From NCBI GenBank assembly GCA_947649615.1, contig CANSSG010000004.1, positions 28,874-92,873 on the forward strand: a stretch of DNA of 64,000 nt, read 5' to 3'. The position numbers were made by a program, and so were the translations under genes. Under the pieces are notes generated by a model, which did no database searches, was not told the DNA's origin, and saw only the letters and a list, made by a program, of their open reading frames with translations. The stretch is from an uncultured Clostridia bacterium (lineage in GTDB: Bacteria > Bacillota > Clostridia > Oscillospirales > Oscillospiraceae). This document shows positions 43,870 through 52,828 of this stretch, in pieces; position 1 is the first letter of the stretch; every line of letters begins with the position of its first letter.

Positions 43870-45120
43870 ATGAGCTATATTACGATTCAAGGCGGCGGAC
43901 GGCTGGAAGGTTCGTTGGCTGTCCAAGGCGCGAAAAACAGCGTTTTACCAATTCTGGCCGCCGCTATCCTGCATCCGGGACGAACTATGCTCCGCAATTG
44001 CCCGCGTCTCAGCGACGTGGAGGCCAGCGTACGTATTCTCCGCCATTTGGGCTGCCGGGCGGAGTGGGAGGGCGAGGGGCTGTCGGTGGACGCCTCCACC
44101 ATCAACCGCTGGGACATCCCCGACCATTTGATGCGGGAAATGCGGTCCTCGGTTATCTTCCTGGGGGCGGTGCTGGCCCGGCTGGGCTGGGCGGAAATGT
44201 GCCACCCGGGCGGGTGCGAGCTGGGGCCAAGGCCTATCGACCTGCATCTGGCCGTCCTGCGGCAGTTGGGGGCGGACCTGCGGGAAGAAGGCGGCTGCCT
44301 GCGGTGCATGGCGCAGCAGATGGCGGGACGGGAAATCGCTTTGAGCCTGCCCAGCGTAGGGGCTACCGAAAACGCCATGCTGGCGGCCTGCGGCGCGGAG
44401 GGGGAAACCATCCTGGTCAACGCTGCCCGGGAACCGGAAATCGTGGACTTGCAGGCGTTCCTTCGCGGCATGGGCTGCAAGGTCAAGGGCGCGGGAAGTT
44501 CTACAATCTGCATCCAGGGGAAGCAGCCTACCCACGACGTCTGCCATACCGTTATGCCCGACCGGATTGTTGCCGCTACATATCTGTCCGCCGCCGCCGC
44601 TGCGGGCGGCGAGGTGGAACTGCGGCAGGTGGAGCACAGCCACCTGTCTACCGTTACCGCCGCGCTCCATGCCGCCGGCTGCCAGATTCACAGCGGCGCA
44701 GGACAGATTGTGCTGCGCTCCGGCGGCAGGCTTAAATCCATCGGTACGGTGCGTACCGCGCCCTATCCCGGCTTCCCTACCGACGCGCAGGCTATCCTGA
44801 TGGCCGCGCTGCTGCGGGGCCAGGGGGCTACGGTGTTTGTGGAAAATATCTTCGAGAACCGCTTCCGCCATGTGGACGAATTGTGCCGCATGGGCGCCGA
44901 CATCAGCGTCGCCGGACGGGTGGCGGTGGTCACCGGCGTACCTGCTCTGTCGGGAGCAAGCGTACGGTGTACAGACCTGCGGGGCGGCGCGGCGCTGATG
45001 GTGGCAGGCCTTGCCGCCGGGGGGGAGACAAGGATTGATGATATCTTCCACATCCAGCGGGGCTATGAGGACGCTGTGCGGGACCTGCAAGCCCTGGGCG
45101 CCAGGATCGCCCTCGTCTGA
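43870..45120 (+). CDS. murA: UDP-N-acetylglucosamine 1-carboxyvinyltransferase
   Basis: 416 residues from the ATG at 43870 (GGCGGAGGGATT site); the frame extends upstream to 43852 without support. Starts IQGGGRLEGSLAVQGAKNS, and has the active-site Cys in HPGGCELGPRPIDLH, so fosfomycin would have its usual target Cys. First committed step of peptidoglycan precursor synthesis. It takes the place between murG and ftsQ where murB or murC often lie. Confidence 0.94.
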   Translation: MSYITIQGGGRLEGSLAVQGAKNSVLPILAAAILHPGRTMLRNCPRLSDVEASVRILRHLGCRAEWEGEGLSVDASTINRWDIPDHLMREMRSSVIFLGAVLARLGWAEMCHPGGCELGPRPIDLHLAVLRQLGADLREEGGCLRCMAQQMAGREIALSLPSVGATENAMLAACGAEGETILVNAAREPEIVDLQAFLRGMGCKVKGAGSSTICIQGKQPTHDVCHTVMPDRIVAATYLSAAAAAGGEVELRQVEHSHLSTVTAALHAAGCQIHSGAGQIVLRSGGRLKSIGTVRTAPYPGFPTDAQAILMAALLRGQGATVFVENIFENRFRHVDELCRMGADISVAGRVAVVTGVPALSGASVRCTDLRGGAALMVAGLAAGGETRIDDIFHIQRGYEDAVRDLQALGARIALV

Positions 45121-45220
45121 GCAAGGCGGACGCAAAGCCCTGTAAGCGCGCTCCCCCGTACGGCGCGGGCCGTGCCGCTGTCCCCCTGTTTTGCATCCTA
45201 ATGAACTCTATACCAAAGAA

Positions 45221-45997
45221 ATGAGACACACTATGCCGAAAAAAAGGAAGAAAAGACGCCGCCGGGGCGGTTTGGGACGGCTGCTGCGGCCGCTGTCCGT
45301 GATTCTCGCCGCTGTGGCCGTGGTGGCGGCGCTTACCCTCTTTTTTAAAGTCGAAACCATCCAGGTAACCGGCGCGGGGCGCTACAGCGCGGCGGATATT
45401 ATTGCAGCTTCCGAGGTGGAAATTGGCGACAACCTGGTGCTGCTGGACCGGTATCGGGTATCGCAGAGAATTTATACCGCCCTGCCCTACATCACCGAGG
45501 TAAGGCCAAAGCCAAAATTCCCCAACACCCTGGAAATAGAGGTGGCGGAAACCCAGGCCGCTGCCGCTATCCAGGGCGCAGGGGGGTGGTGGCTGCTCAG
45601 CACCAGCGGGAAAATCCTGGAAGCTGTGGACGCGCCTGCTGCCGCCGACTACCTGCAAATCAAGGGCGTTCAGGCGGAAAAGCCGGAAGTCAGCACCCCC
45701 GCCGCACTGCCGGAAGACAGCCGCTTGACGGCAGAACGGCTGAGCGCCTTGCTGGAAGCCCTGGCAGGCCATGAAGCTCTCACCCGCTCCGACGCCGTGG
45801 ACTGCTCCGATTCCAGGAAGCTGGTCCTCCACTACGACGGGCGGCTGCAAGTGGAAATGTTCTATGACGCGGACTTCGACTTTAAAATCGCCTGCATGCT
45901 CAGCGCTGTGGACAAGCTGGAGCCAAATGAAACCGGCATCCTGCGGATGACCATGGAGGACGACTACGAAGTCCACTTCATACAGTCAGGTGGTTAA
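45221..45997 (+). CDS. ftsQ: FtsQ/DivIB-type division protein
   Basis: 258 residues if started at the ATG 45221; another ATG at 45233 is equally possible, as neither has a strong ribosome site. A short basic cytoplasmic tail (KKRKKRRRRGG), one membrane segment (VILAAVAVVAALTLFF), then a POTRA domain (VETIQVTGAGRYSAADIIAASEVEIGDNL) and the FtsQ beta domain. Stabilises the divisome with FtsL and DivIC. Sits between murA and ftsZ; ftsA is absent. Preceded by a 100-base gap with nothing recognisable. Confidence 0.85.
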   Translation: MRHTMPKKRKKRRRRGGLGRLLRPLSVILAAVAVVAALTLFFKVETIQVTGAGRYSAADIIAASEVEIGDNLVLLDRYRVSQRIYTALPYITEVRPKPKFPNTLEIEVAETQAAAAIQGAGGWWLLSTSGKILEAVDAPAAADYLQIKGVQAEKPEVSTPAALPEDSRLTAERLSALLEALAGHEALTRSDAVDCSDSRKLVLHYDGRLQVEMFYDADFDFKIACMLSAVDKLEPNETGILRMTMEDDYEVHFIQSGG

Positions 45998-46075
45998 GAG
46001 CCTGTATTCACAGATTCCAATATGGGCAAATATCCGTCCAAGCATGGCGGTTCGGCGGAATTTTTCAAAAAAGCA
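45996..46075. repeat. partial inverted-repeat element between ftsQ and ftsZ
   Basis: Begins TTAAGAGCCTGTATTCACAG, which matches the right end (reverse complement) of the element at 60459-60598 in 16 of 19 positions. An interior CCGTCCAAGCATGGCGG resembles CCGTCCAGCATAGCAAG of that element. The other end could not be found. Confidence 0.4.
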
Positions 46076-46087
46076 GGCAGTTCGCTA

Positions 46088-46116
46088 TTGACCTGCCCTG
46101 GAAAAGGGGCTATAAT
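46088..46116 (+). promoter_or_regulatory. promoter of ftsZ
   Basis: TTGACC (46088-46093), 17-base spacer, TATAAT (46111-46116), 86 bases upstream of the ftsZ start. Gives ftsZ a promoter separate from the rest of the dcw cluster. Confidence 0.8.
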
Positions 46117-46201
46117 GAATTGAATAAACAAACTATGACTTGGGGTCTTACCCCGGCTTTATGATACAGAAGATACAACGTCTGGTAGGAGGATTTCCGT
46201 T

Positions 46202-47323
46202 ATGGCAATTGAACTGGTCACCGCTCCCGATAATATCGTTAAAATCAAAGTCATTGGCGTGGGCGGCTGCGGCAATAATGTAGTCAACCGCATGGTCAAC
46301 TCCGGTGTGACCGGTGTGGATTTTGTTGCAATCAATACGGACAAGCAGGTTCTAAATGAATCCGTGGCGGCCTATAAAATTCAAATCGGTGAAAAGCTTA
46401 CCCATGGACAGGGCGCAGGCGCAGACCCCGAGGTGGGCCGCAAATCCGCAGAAGAAAGCCGCAGCCAAATCTCCAAGGCCTTGGAGGATACCGACATGGT
46501 GTTCATTACCGCCGGCATGGGCGGCGGCACCGGCACCGGCGCGGCCCCCGTAGTGGCGGAAGCCGCGCGGGAAATGGGCATCCTGACCGTGGGCGTGGTA
46601 ACAAAGCCCTTCTGGTTCGAGGGCCGCCGCCGGATGCAGCAGGCTGAATCCGGAATCGGGGAACTGCAAAACAGGGTCGATTCCCTGGTGGTTATCCCCA
46701 ACGACCGCATCAAGCATGTGACCGACCAAAAGATTACCTTTGCCAACGGCTTCCAGATTTCTGACGACGTGCTGCGGCAAGCGCTGCTGTCCATTACCGA
46801 GCTGATCGGCAAGCCCGGATTCATCAACTTGGACTTCGCCGACGTGACTACCGTCATGAAGGGGGCCGGACTGGCGCACATGGGCGTCGGCTCCGCCGCC
46901 GGAAAGGGCAAGGCCGAGGAGGCCGCCCGGCAGGCTATCTCCAGCCCCCTGCTGGAAACCTCCATTAATGGCGCGAAGGGCGTCCTGGTCAGTATTACCG
47001 GCTCTACCGACATCGGTCTGGATGACGTGGAAGCTGCCGCCGCCATGGTGCAGGAGGCCGTCCATCCCGACGCCAACACCATCTTCGGCGCCGCTTTCGA
47101 CGAATCCATGGATGATGAAATCCGGGTGACCATCATCGCCACCGGCTTTGACGACAAGAAGGGCGCTAACGCAACGCCCGTCGGCGGCGTCCAGGCCGCG
47201 CTGGCAGGCGGCTCCTCCAAAGAGAAGTTTGACGACCTCCTGCTCCGGCCCCAGGCCGAGGAAGTGCAAAAGTCCGATGAAAAAGACCCCTTTGAGGATA
47301 TTCTCCGGATTTTTGACCGTTGA
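46202..47323 (+). CDS. ftsZ: cell division protein FtsZ
   Basis: 373 residues, TAGGAGGATTTCCGTT ribosome site. Tubulin signature AGMGGGTGTGAAPVVAEAA (about 101-119), T7 loop DFADVTTVM and INTDKQVL near the start. It polymerises into the Z-ring. The usual C-terminal peptide (DIPTFLR-like) is replaced by DPFEDILRIFDR, a short conserved-looking acidic-aromatic end that may play the same part with FtsA-independent partners, since no ftsA is in the cluster. Confidence 0.96.
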   Translation: MAIELVTAPDNIVKIKVIGVGGCGNNVVNRMVNSGVTGVDFVAINTDKQVLNESVAAYKIQIGEKLTHGQGAGADPEVGRKSAEESRSQISKALEDTDMVFITAGMGGGTGTGAAPVVAEAAREMGILTVGVVTKPFWFEGRRRMQQAESGIGELQNRVDSLVVIPNDRIKHVTDQKITFANGFQISDDVLRQALLSITELIGKPGFINLDFADVTTVMKGAGLAHMGVGSAAGKGKAEEAARQAISSPLLETSINGAKGVLVSITGSTDIGLDDVEAAAAMVQEAVHPDANTIFGAAFDESMDDEIRVTIIATGFDDKKGANATPVGGVQAALAGGSSKEKFDDLLLRPQAEEVQKSDEKDPFEDILRIFDR

Positions 47324-47356
47324 TTGGTGCATCCTACATATTTGTTAATTTTTGCC

Positions 47357-47394
47357 GCAGACCGTAGGCTTTTGCCTGCGGCCTGCGTCTTTTT
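47357..47394 (+). terminator. terminator after ftsZ
   Basis: GCAGACCGTAGGC (47357-47369) pairs with GCCTGCGGCCTGC (47374-47386) with a single mismatch, TTTT loop, followed by GTCTTTTT. Confidence 0.82.
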
Positions 47395-47545
47395 GCGCTG
47401 TTTTCGGGATGTGCCAGGTTTTTCCTTGTCAATGCCGCCGCTTTTTAGAAGGCCAGTAAAAGAGTATTCTGCCGGTAGATTCACAAATTAGAAGCGTTGT
47501 TTGCTGCGGCAGACGGCAAAATTTTTGAAAGGGGTGGTGATATGG

Positions 47546-48577
47546 ATGGCTGGACAAAAAAAGAGATGGAGACGCACCACGGCTTTTTTTCTTAGCGGGA
47601 TGCTCTGCGCCTCCTCCCTGCTGGCCCTGGGCCAGACCGCTCAGGCCGCGCCGCTGGCGGCGGACCGCTTGGTCCCGGTGGGGCATACCATCGGCATCAA
47701 GCTGTTCGCCGAAGGCGTGGTGGTCATCGGCCTGGCGGAGGTGGAAACCGGAAGCGGCGTCCTGACCCCCGGCGCGGACTGCGGCCTGCGGGTCGGCGAC
47801 GTGATCGAAGCGGCCAACGGCAAGTCTGTGGAAAGCTCCGAGCAGTTCGCGGCCCTGCTCCAATGCGGCGGCAGAGTGGACCTGGACGTATCCCGGGATG
47901 GCCGGGACCTGACCTTGGCCGCAGAACCAGTGCTGGGAACCGATGGCACCTGGCGCCTGGGCGCCTGGATTCGGGACAGTATGGCCGGTATCGGTACCGT
48001 AACTTTTTATGACCCCGCTACCGGCTCCTTCGGCGCGCTGGGCCATGGCGTGACGGACACCGATACGGGGCTGTTAATGCCGCTGGGCGACGGGTCCGTG
48101 ATGCGAGCGTCGGTGAAGGCGGTGAAGCGGGGCAGCGCGGGCGATCCCGGAGAACTGAAGGGCAGCTTTGATCTGGCCCACGATCTGGGCGGCCTGTACG
48201 CCAATACGGAGCGGGGGGTTTTTGGCGCGATGGAAGACTGCCCGCTGACCGAGGGCGACTCCCTGCCTGTGGCAAAGGCCGGCGAGGTGCGCACCGGACC
48301 GGCTGAAATCCTCTCCAATGTCAGCGGGGATTGCGTGGAAACCTACTCCATCGAAATCATCCGGGTTCTTGACAGCAGCGGGGTGCAGAATTTATTGCTC
48401 CAGGTTACCGACGAGAGGCTTATCGCACAAACCGGCGGGATTGTGCAGGGGATGAGCGGCAGCCCTATCATCCAGAATGGACGGATTGTGGGGGCCGTTA
48501 CCCATGTGATGGTCAACGAACCGACGAAAGGGTATGGCATTCTTATCGAAAATATGCTTGCCGAGGCGGGACGGTAA
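47546..48577 (+). CDS. spoIVB: SpoIVB peptidase (S55), sporulation signalling protease
   Basis: 343 residues from the ATG at 47546, with GAAAGGGGTGG about 10 bases upstream. An N-terminal membrane/signal segment (AFFLSGMLCASSLLALG) is followed by a PDZ domain (GLRVGDVIEAANGKSVESSEQF), and the S55 serine protease with catalytic Ser in GMSGSPIIQNGRIVGAVTHVMVNEP and His in FGALGHGVTD. In spore formers SpoIVB is secreted from the forespore and triggers sigma-K activation in the mother cell. Its presence marks the organism as a likely endospore former. Downstream of ftsZ by 220 bases, behind a terminator. Confidence 0.93.
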   Translation: MAGQKKRWRRTTAFFLSGMLCASSLLALGQTAQAAPLAADRLVPVGHTIGIKLFAEGVVVIGLAEVETGSGVLTPGADCGLRVGDVIEAANGKSVESSEQFAALLQCGGRVDLDVSRDGRDLTLAAEPVLGTDGTWRLGAWIRDSMAGIGTVTFYDPATGSFGALGHGVTDTDTGLLMPLGDGSVMRASVKAVKRGSAGDPGELKGSFDLAHDLGGLYANTERGVFGAMEDCPLTEGDSLPVAKAGEVRTGPAEILSNVSGDCVETYSIEIIRVLDSSGVQNLLLQVTDERLIAQTGGIVQGMSGSPIIQNGRIVGAVTHVMVNEPTKGYGILIENMLAEAGR

Positions 48578-48586
48578 TATGTGGAT

Positions 48587-48615
48587 GTGGGGGAGCGGCT
48601 TTGCCGCTCCCCCAC
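48587..48615. terminator. hairpin between spoIVB and the pot operon
   Basis: Perfect 13-bp stem GTGGGGGAGCGGC (48587-48599) and GCCGCTCCCCCAC (48603-48615), TTT loop. No long T-run on either side, so its terminator strength is uncertain, but it lies at a convergent junction. Confidence 0.6.
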
Positions 48616-48627
48616 TCTTAAAAAGCA

Positions 48628-50637
48628 TTAGCTTCCCAGTTCCACCCACAGCCGGCTATACAGTCTTTGGGTCTCCCCGGGCAGGTTCTCATAGACCTCG
48701 CAGCGTTCCAGCACCTCCGGCGGCGCGGCCATGATCTCATAGGTTTCCTGGTCCAGCGGCTCCCCGTACATTTCCTCGTAGTAAGCCGGATACTGTTCCA
48801 AAGCTTCCTTGTTCGGGGACGCATACCAGATATAGTCCATGTTCGCCAGATTGGCTTCCGTGGACGCAATAAAATTGATCCATGCTTCCGCTTCCGCCTT
48901 GTGGGGGGCGTCCTTCAGTACGCACATGGCGTCCACGAACCAGTTCGACCCCTCCTCCGGAATCACAAAGGCTAGGTCCACCCCATCCGCCTGGTTTTCC
49001 ACCATAGAGAGATAGTCCCCGGCGTAATAGGTCGCGATAGCGGCGTTGCCGCCCTCCATCTTCTGGAAGACTTCGTCCATCACTTTCCCCTGGAACACGC
49101 CCCTGCTGTTTGCATCGGAGATCAATGCAAACGCTTCCCGGATTTCCGTTTCATCCGTGGTGTTGACAGAGTACCCCAAATACATCAGCGCCGCTCCCAG
49201 CGCATCCCGGGAGTTATTGATGAGCAGTACTTCTCCCGCGTAGCGGCTGTCATACAATGCGCTCCAACTGGAAATTTCCTCCTCTACGGCGTTGGCGTTG
49301 TAGATAATCCCCAAGGTTCCCCAGGTATAGGGTACGGTATACCGGTTTTCCGGGTCATAACTCAGGTGCTTGAACCGCTCGTCGATCAGGCTGAAATTAG
49401 GGATGTTCCCATAATCCAGCTCCTCCAGCATGTCTTCTTCCAGGAGCTTGGCAATCATATAATCGGACGGCACTACCACGTCATAGTCCGCACCGCCGCT
49501 CTTCAGCAGGGAATAAAGCGTCTCATTGCTCTCTACCGTCTGATAATTGACCCGGATGCCGGTCTCTTCCTCGAACTGGGTGATAAGGTCCGTGTCAATA
49601 TACTCGCCCCAACTGCACACATTGACCACCGGCCTTGCGCTGGTGGCCCCCGTGAGGAACACCACCGCCGCCACGAAAGCGCAGCCCATGGCCGCGCCAG
49701 CGCCCCGCTTCACCCAGCGCCAGCCAGGCGTGGAGGTCCGTACCGCCAGCCGCTCCAGCCAAGTCAGCTTCCTCGGCTCCAAGGACGCGGCCCGCCGCTC
49801 CTGGCGGGCTTCCCGGACGTTGACAATCACCAGCAGCGTCAGCACCGTCAAAAACAGCAGGGTCGATACCGCGTTGATCTCCGGCGTGATCCGCCGTTTC
49901 GTCATGCCGTAAATCGTCATCGCCAGCGTCGAGGTAGACGAACCAGCCGTAAAATAGGAGATGATAAAATCATCCACGCTCATGGTAAACGCAATCAGCG
50001 CCCCCGACACGATGCCCGGCTTGATTTCCGGCAGGATCACCCGCCAGAAGGCCTGCATCCAGGTGCAGCCCAAATCCTGGGCCGCGTCTACCAGGTTTTT
50101 ATCCATCTGCCGCAGCCTGGGGGCTACGTTCAGGATAACATAGGGGATGTTGAACGCCACATGGGCCAGCAGCAGCGACCCAAATCCCAAGGTCAGCCGC
50201 GCGGGCAGTTCAACGACGCTCTGCATCCCGTTAAACCACCGCGCAAAGCTCCCCCATCCCTGGAAGAAGGCCACGAAAAACAGGCACAGGCTGACGCCGG
50301 TAACGATATCCGCGTTCATCATAGGGATATCGTTCACTACCAGCAGCGCGTCCCGCTTCCGCTTGCTCAGGCTGTAAAGCCCGATGGCGGCAAAGGTCCC
50401 CGCCACAGTAGCAATGGCGGTAGCCAGCAGGGACACCAGCAGCGTAATGTAAAGGCTCTCCATAATGAGCCTGTTTTGGAACAGCTCCGTGTACCAGTGG
50501 AGGGAAAAGCCCTTCCACACGGCGCTGCTGTCCCCGGCGTTGAAGGAAAAAATAATGAGCAGGAAAATCGGCAGGTACAAAAACAGGAACATCAAGCCCA
50601 CCAGCAGGCGGCTCCCCACACGGCTTTGCTTTTTCAC
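48628..50637 (-). CDS. potCD: spermidine/putrescine ABC transporter permease-binding protein fusion (PotC-PotD)
   Basis: 669 residues joining two normally separate proteins. Residues 1 to about 265 are a PotC-type permease: six membrane segments and the ATPase-contacting EAA loop (AAQDLGCTWMQAFWRVILPEIKPGI). A linker of about 50 residues leads to a membrane segment (AAMGCAFVAAVVFLTGATS, near 315-333) that anchors the C-terminal PotD-type binding domain (VNVCSWGEYIDTDLITQFEEETGIRVN to the end). The fusion keeps the substrate-binding domain tethered at the permease. Last gene of potA-potB-potCD, with its start overlapping the potB stop by 4 bases. Confidence 0.9.
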   Translation of the reverse strand: MKKQSRVGSRLLVGLMFLFLYLPIFLLIIFSFNAGDSSAVWKGFSLHWYTELFQNRLIMESLYITLLVSLLATAIATVAGTFAAIGLYSLSKRKRDALLVVNDIPMMNADIVTGVSLCLFFVAFFQGWGSFARWFNGMQSVVELPARLTLGFGSLLLAHVAFNIPYVILNVAPRLRQMDKNLVDAAQDLGCTWMQAFWRVILPEIKPGIVSGALIAFTMSVDDFIISYFTAGSSTSTLAMTIYGMTKRRITPEINAVSTLLFLTVLTLLVIVNVREARQERRAASLEPRKLTWLERLAVRTSTPGWRWVKRGAGAAMGCAFVAAVVFLTGATSARPVVNVCSWGEYIDTDLITQFEEETGIRVNYQTVESNETLYSLLKSGGADYDVVVPSDYMIAKLLEEDMLEELDYGNIPNFSLIDERFKHLSYDPENRYTVPYTWGTLGIIYNANAVEEEISSWSALYDSRYAGEVLLINNSRDALGAALMYLGYSVNTTDETEIREAFALISDANSRGVFQGKVMDEVFQKMEGGNAAIATYYAGDYLSMVENQADGVDLAFVIPEEGSNWFVDAMCVLKDAPHKAEAEAWINFIASTEANLANMDYIWYASPNKEALEQYPAYYEEMYGEPLDQETYEIMAAPPEVLERCEVYENLPGETQRLYSRLWVELGS

Positions 50638-51491
50638 AGCATCACCGCCTGTTCCTCACCCTCGCCGAAGTGATTCATCACGACCATGCAGGCCACCACA
50701 ATCACCATCATGACCAGCGCAATGGCAGCCCCCAGATGGGGGTTGTACGCGCCGCCCAAAAACTGCTGCTCGATGAGGTCGCCCAGCATCATCTGGGTCC
50801 CTCCTCCCAGCAGCCGGGAGATGGCGAAGGTAGACACCGACGGCACAAACACCATGGTCACCCCGCTGAGCACCCCCGGCAGGCTCAAGGGCAGGATCAC
50901 CTTCCGGAACACCCGGGCAGGCCCCGCCCCCAAATCCCTGGCGGCTTCCACCAGGCTGTTGTCCATCTTCTCGATAACAGAGTAGATGGGCAGGATCATA
51001 AAGGGCAGATAGTTGTACACCATACCCAGCACCACAGCCCCCTGGGTGTTGATCATGGTAAAGTACGCAAGGCTGCTCCCAGTAACCTGGTTGATGAGGT
51101 CAAACAGCCCGATGGCGGCAAAAAAACGGTTCAGCAGCCCATTGTTTTCCAGCACGGACATCCAGGAATAGGTCCGCAGCAGGAAATTCATCCACATCGG
51201 CAGCATGATGAGCATCATAGCGATTCGCTGAAACCTCGGACCCTCTTTGGAAATGAAGTAAGCCGCCGGATATCCAATCAGCAGGCAGATCGCGGTGGCC
51301 AGCAGCGCCAGCCAGAAGGACCGGGCAAACACCGAAGCATAGGTACCCATATCCATAAAGTTCTCCAGGGTAAACCCGCCCCCGGCGGTAGAAAAGGCGT
51401 AAATGACCACCATGATGATAGGCGTCACCACAAACAGGGCCATCCAGCCCACATAAGGTACGGCGAAGATCGCGCGTTTATTCTTCTTCAT
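50634..51491 (-). CDS. potB: spermidine/putrescine ABC transporter permease PotB
   Basis: 285 residues from the ATG at 51489-51491 (GGGGAGGGCGGAG site), eight residues shorter than the longest frame. Six membrane segments; EAA loop in [25 protein letters not shown]. Forms the heterodimeric channel with the permease half of PotCD. Start overlaps the end of potA by 14 bases. Confidence 0.92.
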   Translation of the reverse strand: MKKNKRAIFAVPYVGWMALFVVTPIIMVVIYAFSTAGGGFTLENFMDMGTYASVFARSFWLALLATAICLLIGYPAAYFISKEGPRFQRIAMMLIMLPMWMNFLLRTYSWMSVLENNGLLNRFFAAIGLFDLINQVTGSSLAYFTMINTQGAVVLGMVYNYLPFMILPIYSVIEKMDNSLVEAARDLGAGPARVFRKVILPLSLPGVLSGVTMVFVPSVSTFAISRLLGGGTQMMLGDLIEQQFLGGAYNPHLGAAIALVMMVIVVACMVVMNHFGEGEEQAVML

Positions 51492-52659
51492 CTCCGCCCT
51501 CCCCGTCTTCCTCAAGAAGGCTCACATCTTCCAGCTCGTCGTATTCCTCGGAGTAGGACGAGTAGTCCCCAAACATGCCGGAGTACTGGCTCTTGCGCAT
51601 GATGTGGATGTCGTCGGGGTTGAGGATAATGCCGATGGTCTCCCCCTCCGGATGGAAATCGGTGGTTTGAATCAGCCACTTGAACCCCTTGAAATCCACG
51701 ATGGTGTCATAGTGGACGCCTTTGAAGGTCACGCTGGCCACCGTCCCCCGGAGCTGCCCCTTCTCTGCCGGAACGATGTCGATATCCTCCGGCCGGATGA
51801 CCACGTCCACCGGCTCCATGGGGGCAAAGCCCTTGTCCAGGCACTTAAACTTCCGGTTAAAGAACTCCACCACGAAGTCCTCGTGCATGACGCCGTCGAG
51901 TATATTGCTCTCCCCGATAAAATCCGCCACAAAGGCGTTTTTCGGTTCGTTATAGATATCCTCCGGCGTACCAATCTGCTGAATCTTCCCCTGGTCCATG
52001 ACCACGATGGTGTCGCTCATCGCCAGGGCCTCCTCCTGGTCATGGGTCACGTAGATGAAGGTAATGCCGAGCTGCTGCTGGATGCGCTTCAATTCGCTCT
52101 GCATATCCTTCCGCAGCCGCAGGTCCAAGGCCCCCAGCGGCTCGTCCAGAAGCAGCACCTTCGGCCGGTTCACCAGCGCCCTGGCAATCGCCACTCGCTG
52201 CTGCTGCCCGCCGGACAGCTCGGTAATGCGGCGGTTTTCAAAGCCCTTCAGGCTGACCACCTCCAGCATTTCCAGCACCCGCTCCCGGATTTCCTCCTCA
52301 GGAACCTTCACCTTCCGTTTTCGCCCGTTTACCGTCTCCGTCTTCGGGACCCGCAGGCCAAAAGCCACGTTTTCGAACACGTTAAGGTGCGGAAACAAGG
52401 CGTACCGCTGGAAGACAGTGTTGATTTGCCGCAGATTGGGCGGAATATCGTTAATCCTCACCCCGTCGAACAGCACTTCTCCCGAAGTGGGCGTCAAAAA
52501 GCCTCCAATGATGCGCAAGGTTGTCGTCTTGCCGCATCCACTGGGTCCGAGCAGTGTGAGGAACTCACTGTCATTGAAATATAGGTTAATGTGATCGAGA
52601 ACCAGCTCGCCGTCAAACGCCACGCAGCAATCTGCGAGGCTGATCAACTTTTTGGACAT
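51478..52659 (-). CDS. potA: spermidine/putrescine ABC transporter ATP-binding protein PotA
   Basis: 393 residues from the ATG at 52657-52659 (GGGGGAGGATA site). Walker [11 protein letters not shown], signature [15 protein letters not shown], Walker [12 protein letters not shown] and switch His in [11 protein letters not shown]-terminal TOBE domain (about 290-360) regulates transport. It ends in an acidic tail ([23 protein letters not shown] region). First gene of the operon behind a consensus promoter and a 110-base leader. Confidence 0.94.
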   Translation of the reverse strand: MSKKLISLADCCVAFDGELVLDHINLYFNDSEFLTLLGPSGCGKTTTLRIIGGFLTPTSGEVLFDGVRINDIPPNLRQINTVFQRYALFPHLNVFENVAFGLRVPKTETVNGRKRKVKVPEEEIRERVLEMLEVVSLKGFENRRITELSGGQQQRVAIARALVNRPKVLLLDEPLGALDLRLRKDMQSELKRIQQQLGITFIYVTHDQEEALAMSDTIVVMDQGKIQQIGTPEDIYNEPKNAFVADFIGESNILDGVMHEDFVVEFFNRKFKCLDKGFAPMEPVDVVIRPEDIDIVPAEKGQLRGTVASVTFKGVHYDTIVDFKGFKWLIQTTDFHPEGETIGIILNPDDIHIMRKSQYSGMFGDYSSYSEEYDELEDVSLLEEDGEGGDEEE

Positions 52660-52724
52660 TATCCTCCCCCGTTCCTTTTTCATAATTTAGATGTCCCCGC
52701 GCCATTGCGGAGCATAGAAAAATT

Positions 52725-52764
52725 GCCTGTTTTCCCTGAGTACTTTTCCCCCGGAAAAACAGGC
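52725..52764 (-). promoter_or_regulatory. 12-bp inverted repeat in the potA leader
   Basis: GCCTGTTTTTCC and GGGAAAACAGGC (minus-strand reading) can form an 11-12 bp hairpin with a 16-base loop just downstream of the promoter. No T-run follows, so it is not a terminator; it could be an RNA control element or operator for polyamine regulation. Confidence 0.5.
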
Positions 52765-52770
52765 AAGCTA

Positions 52771-52799
52771 ACTATATCCGTTTTGTGTCGAAATGTCAA
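52771..52799 (-). promoter_or_regulatory. promoter of the pot operon
   Basis: Minus strand TTGACA (52794-52799), 17-base spacer, TATAGT (52771-52776). Confidence 0.78.
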
Positions 52800-52828
52800 T
52801 AGAAAAACCGAAAAAATTCCAACGGTCC

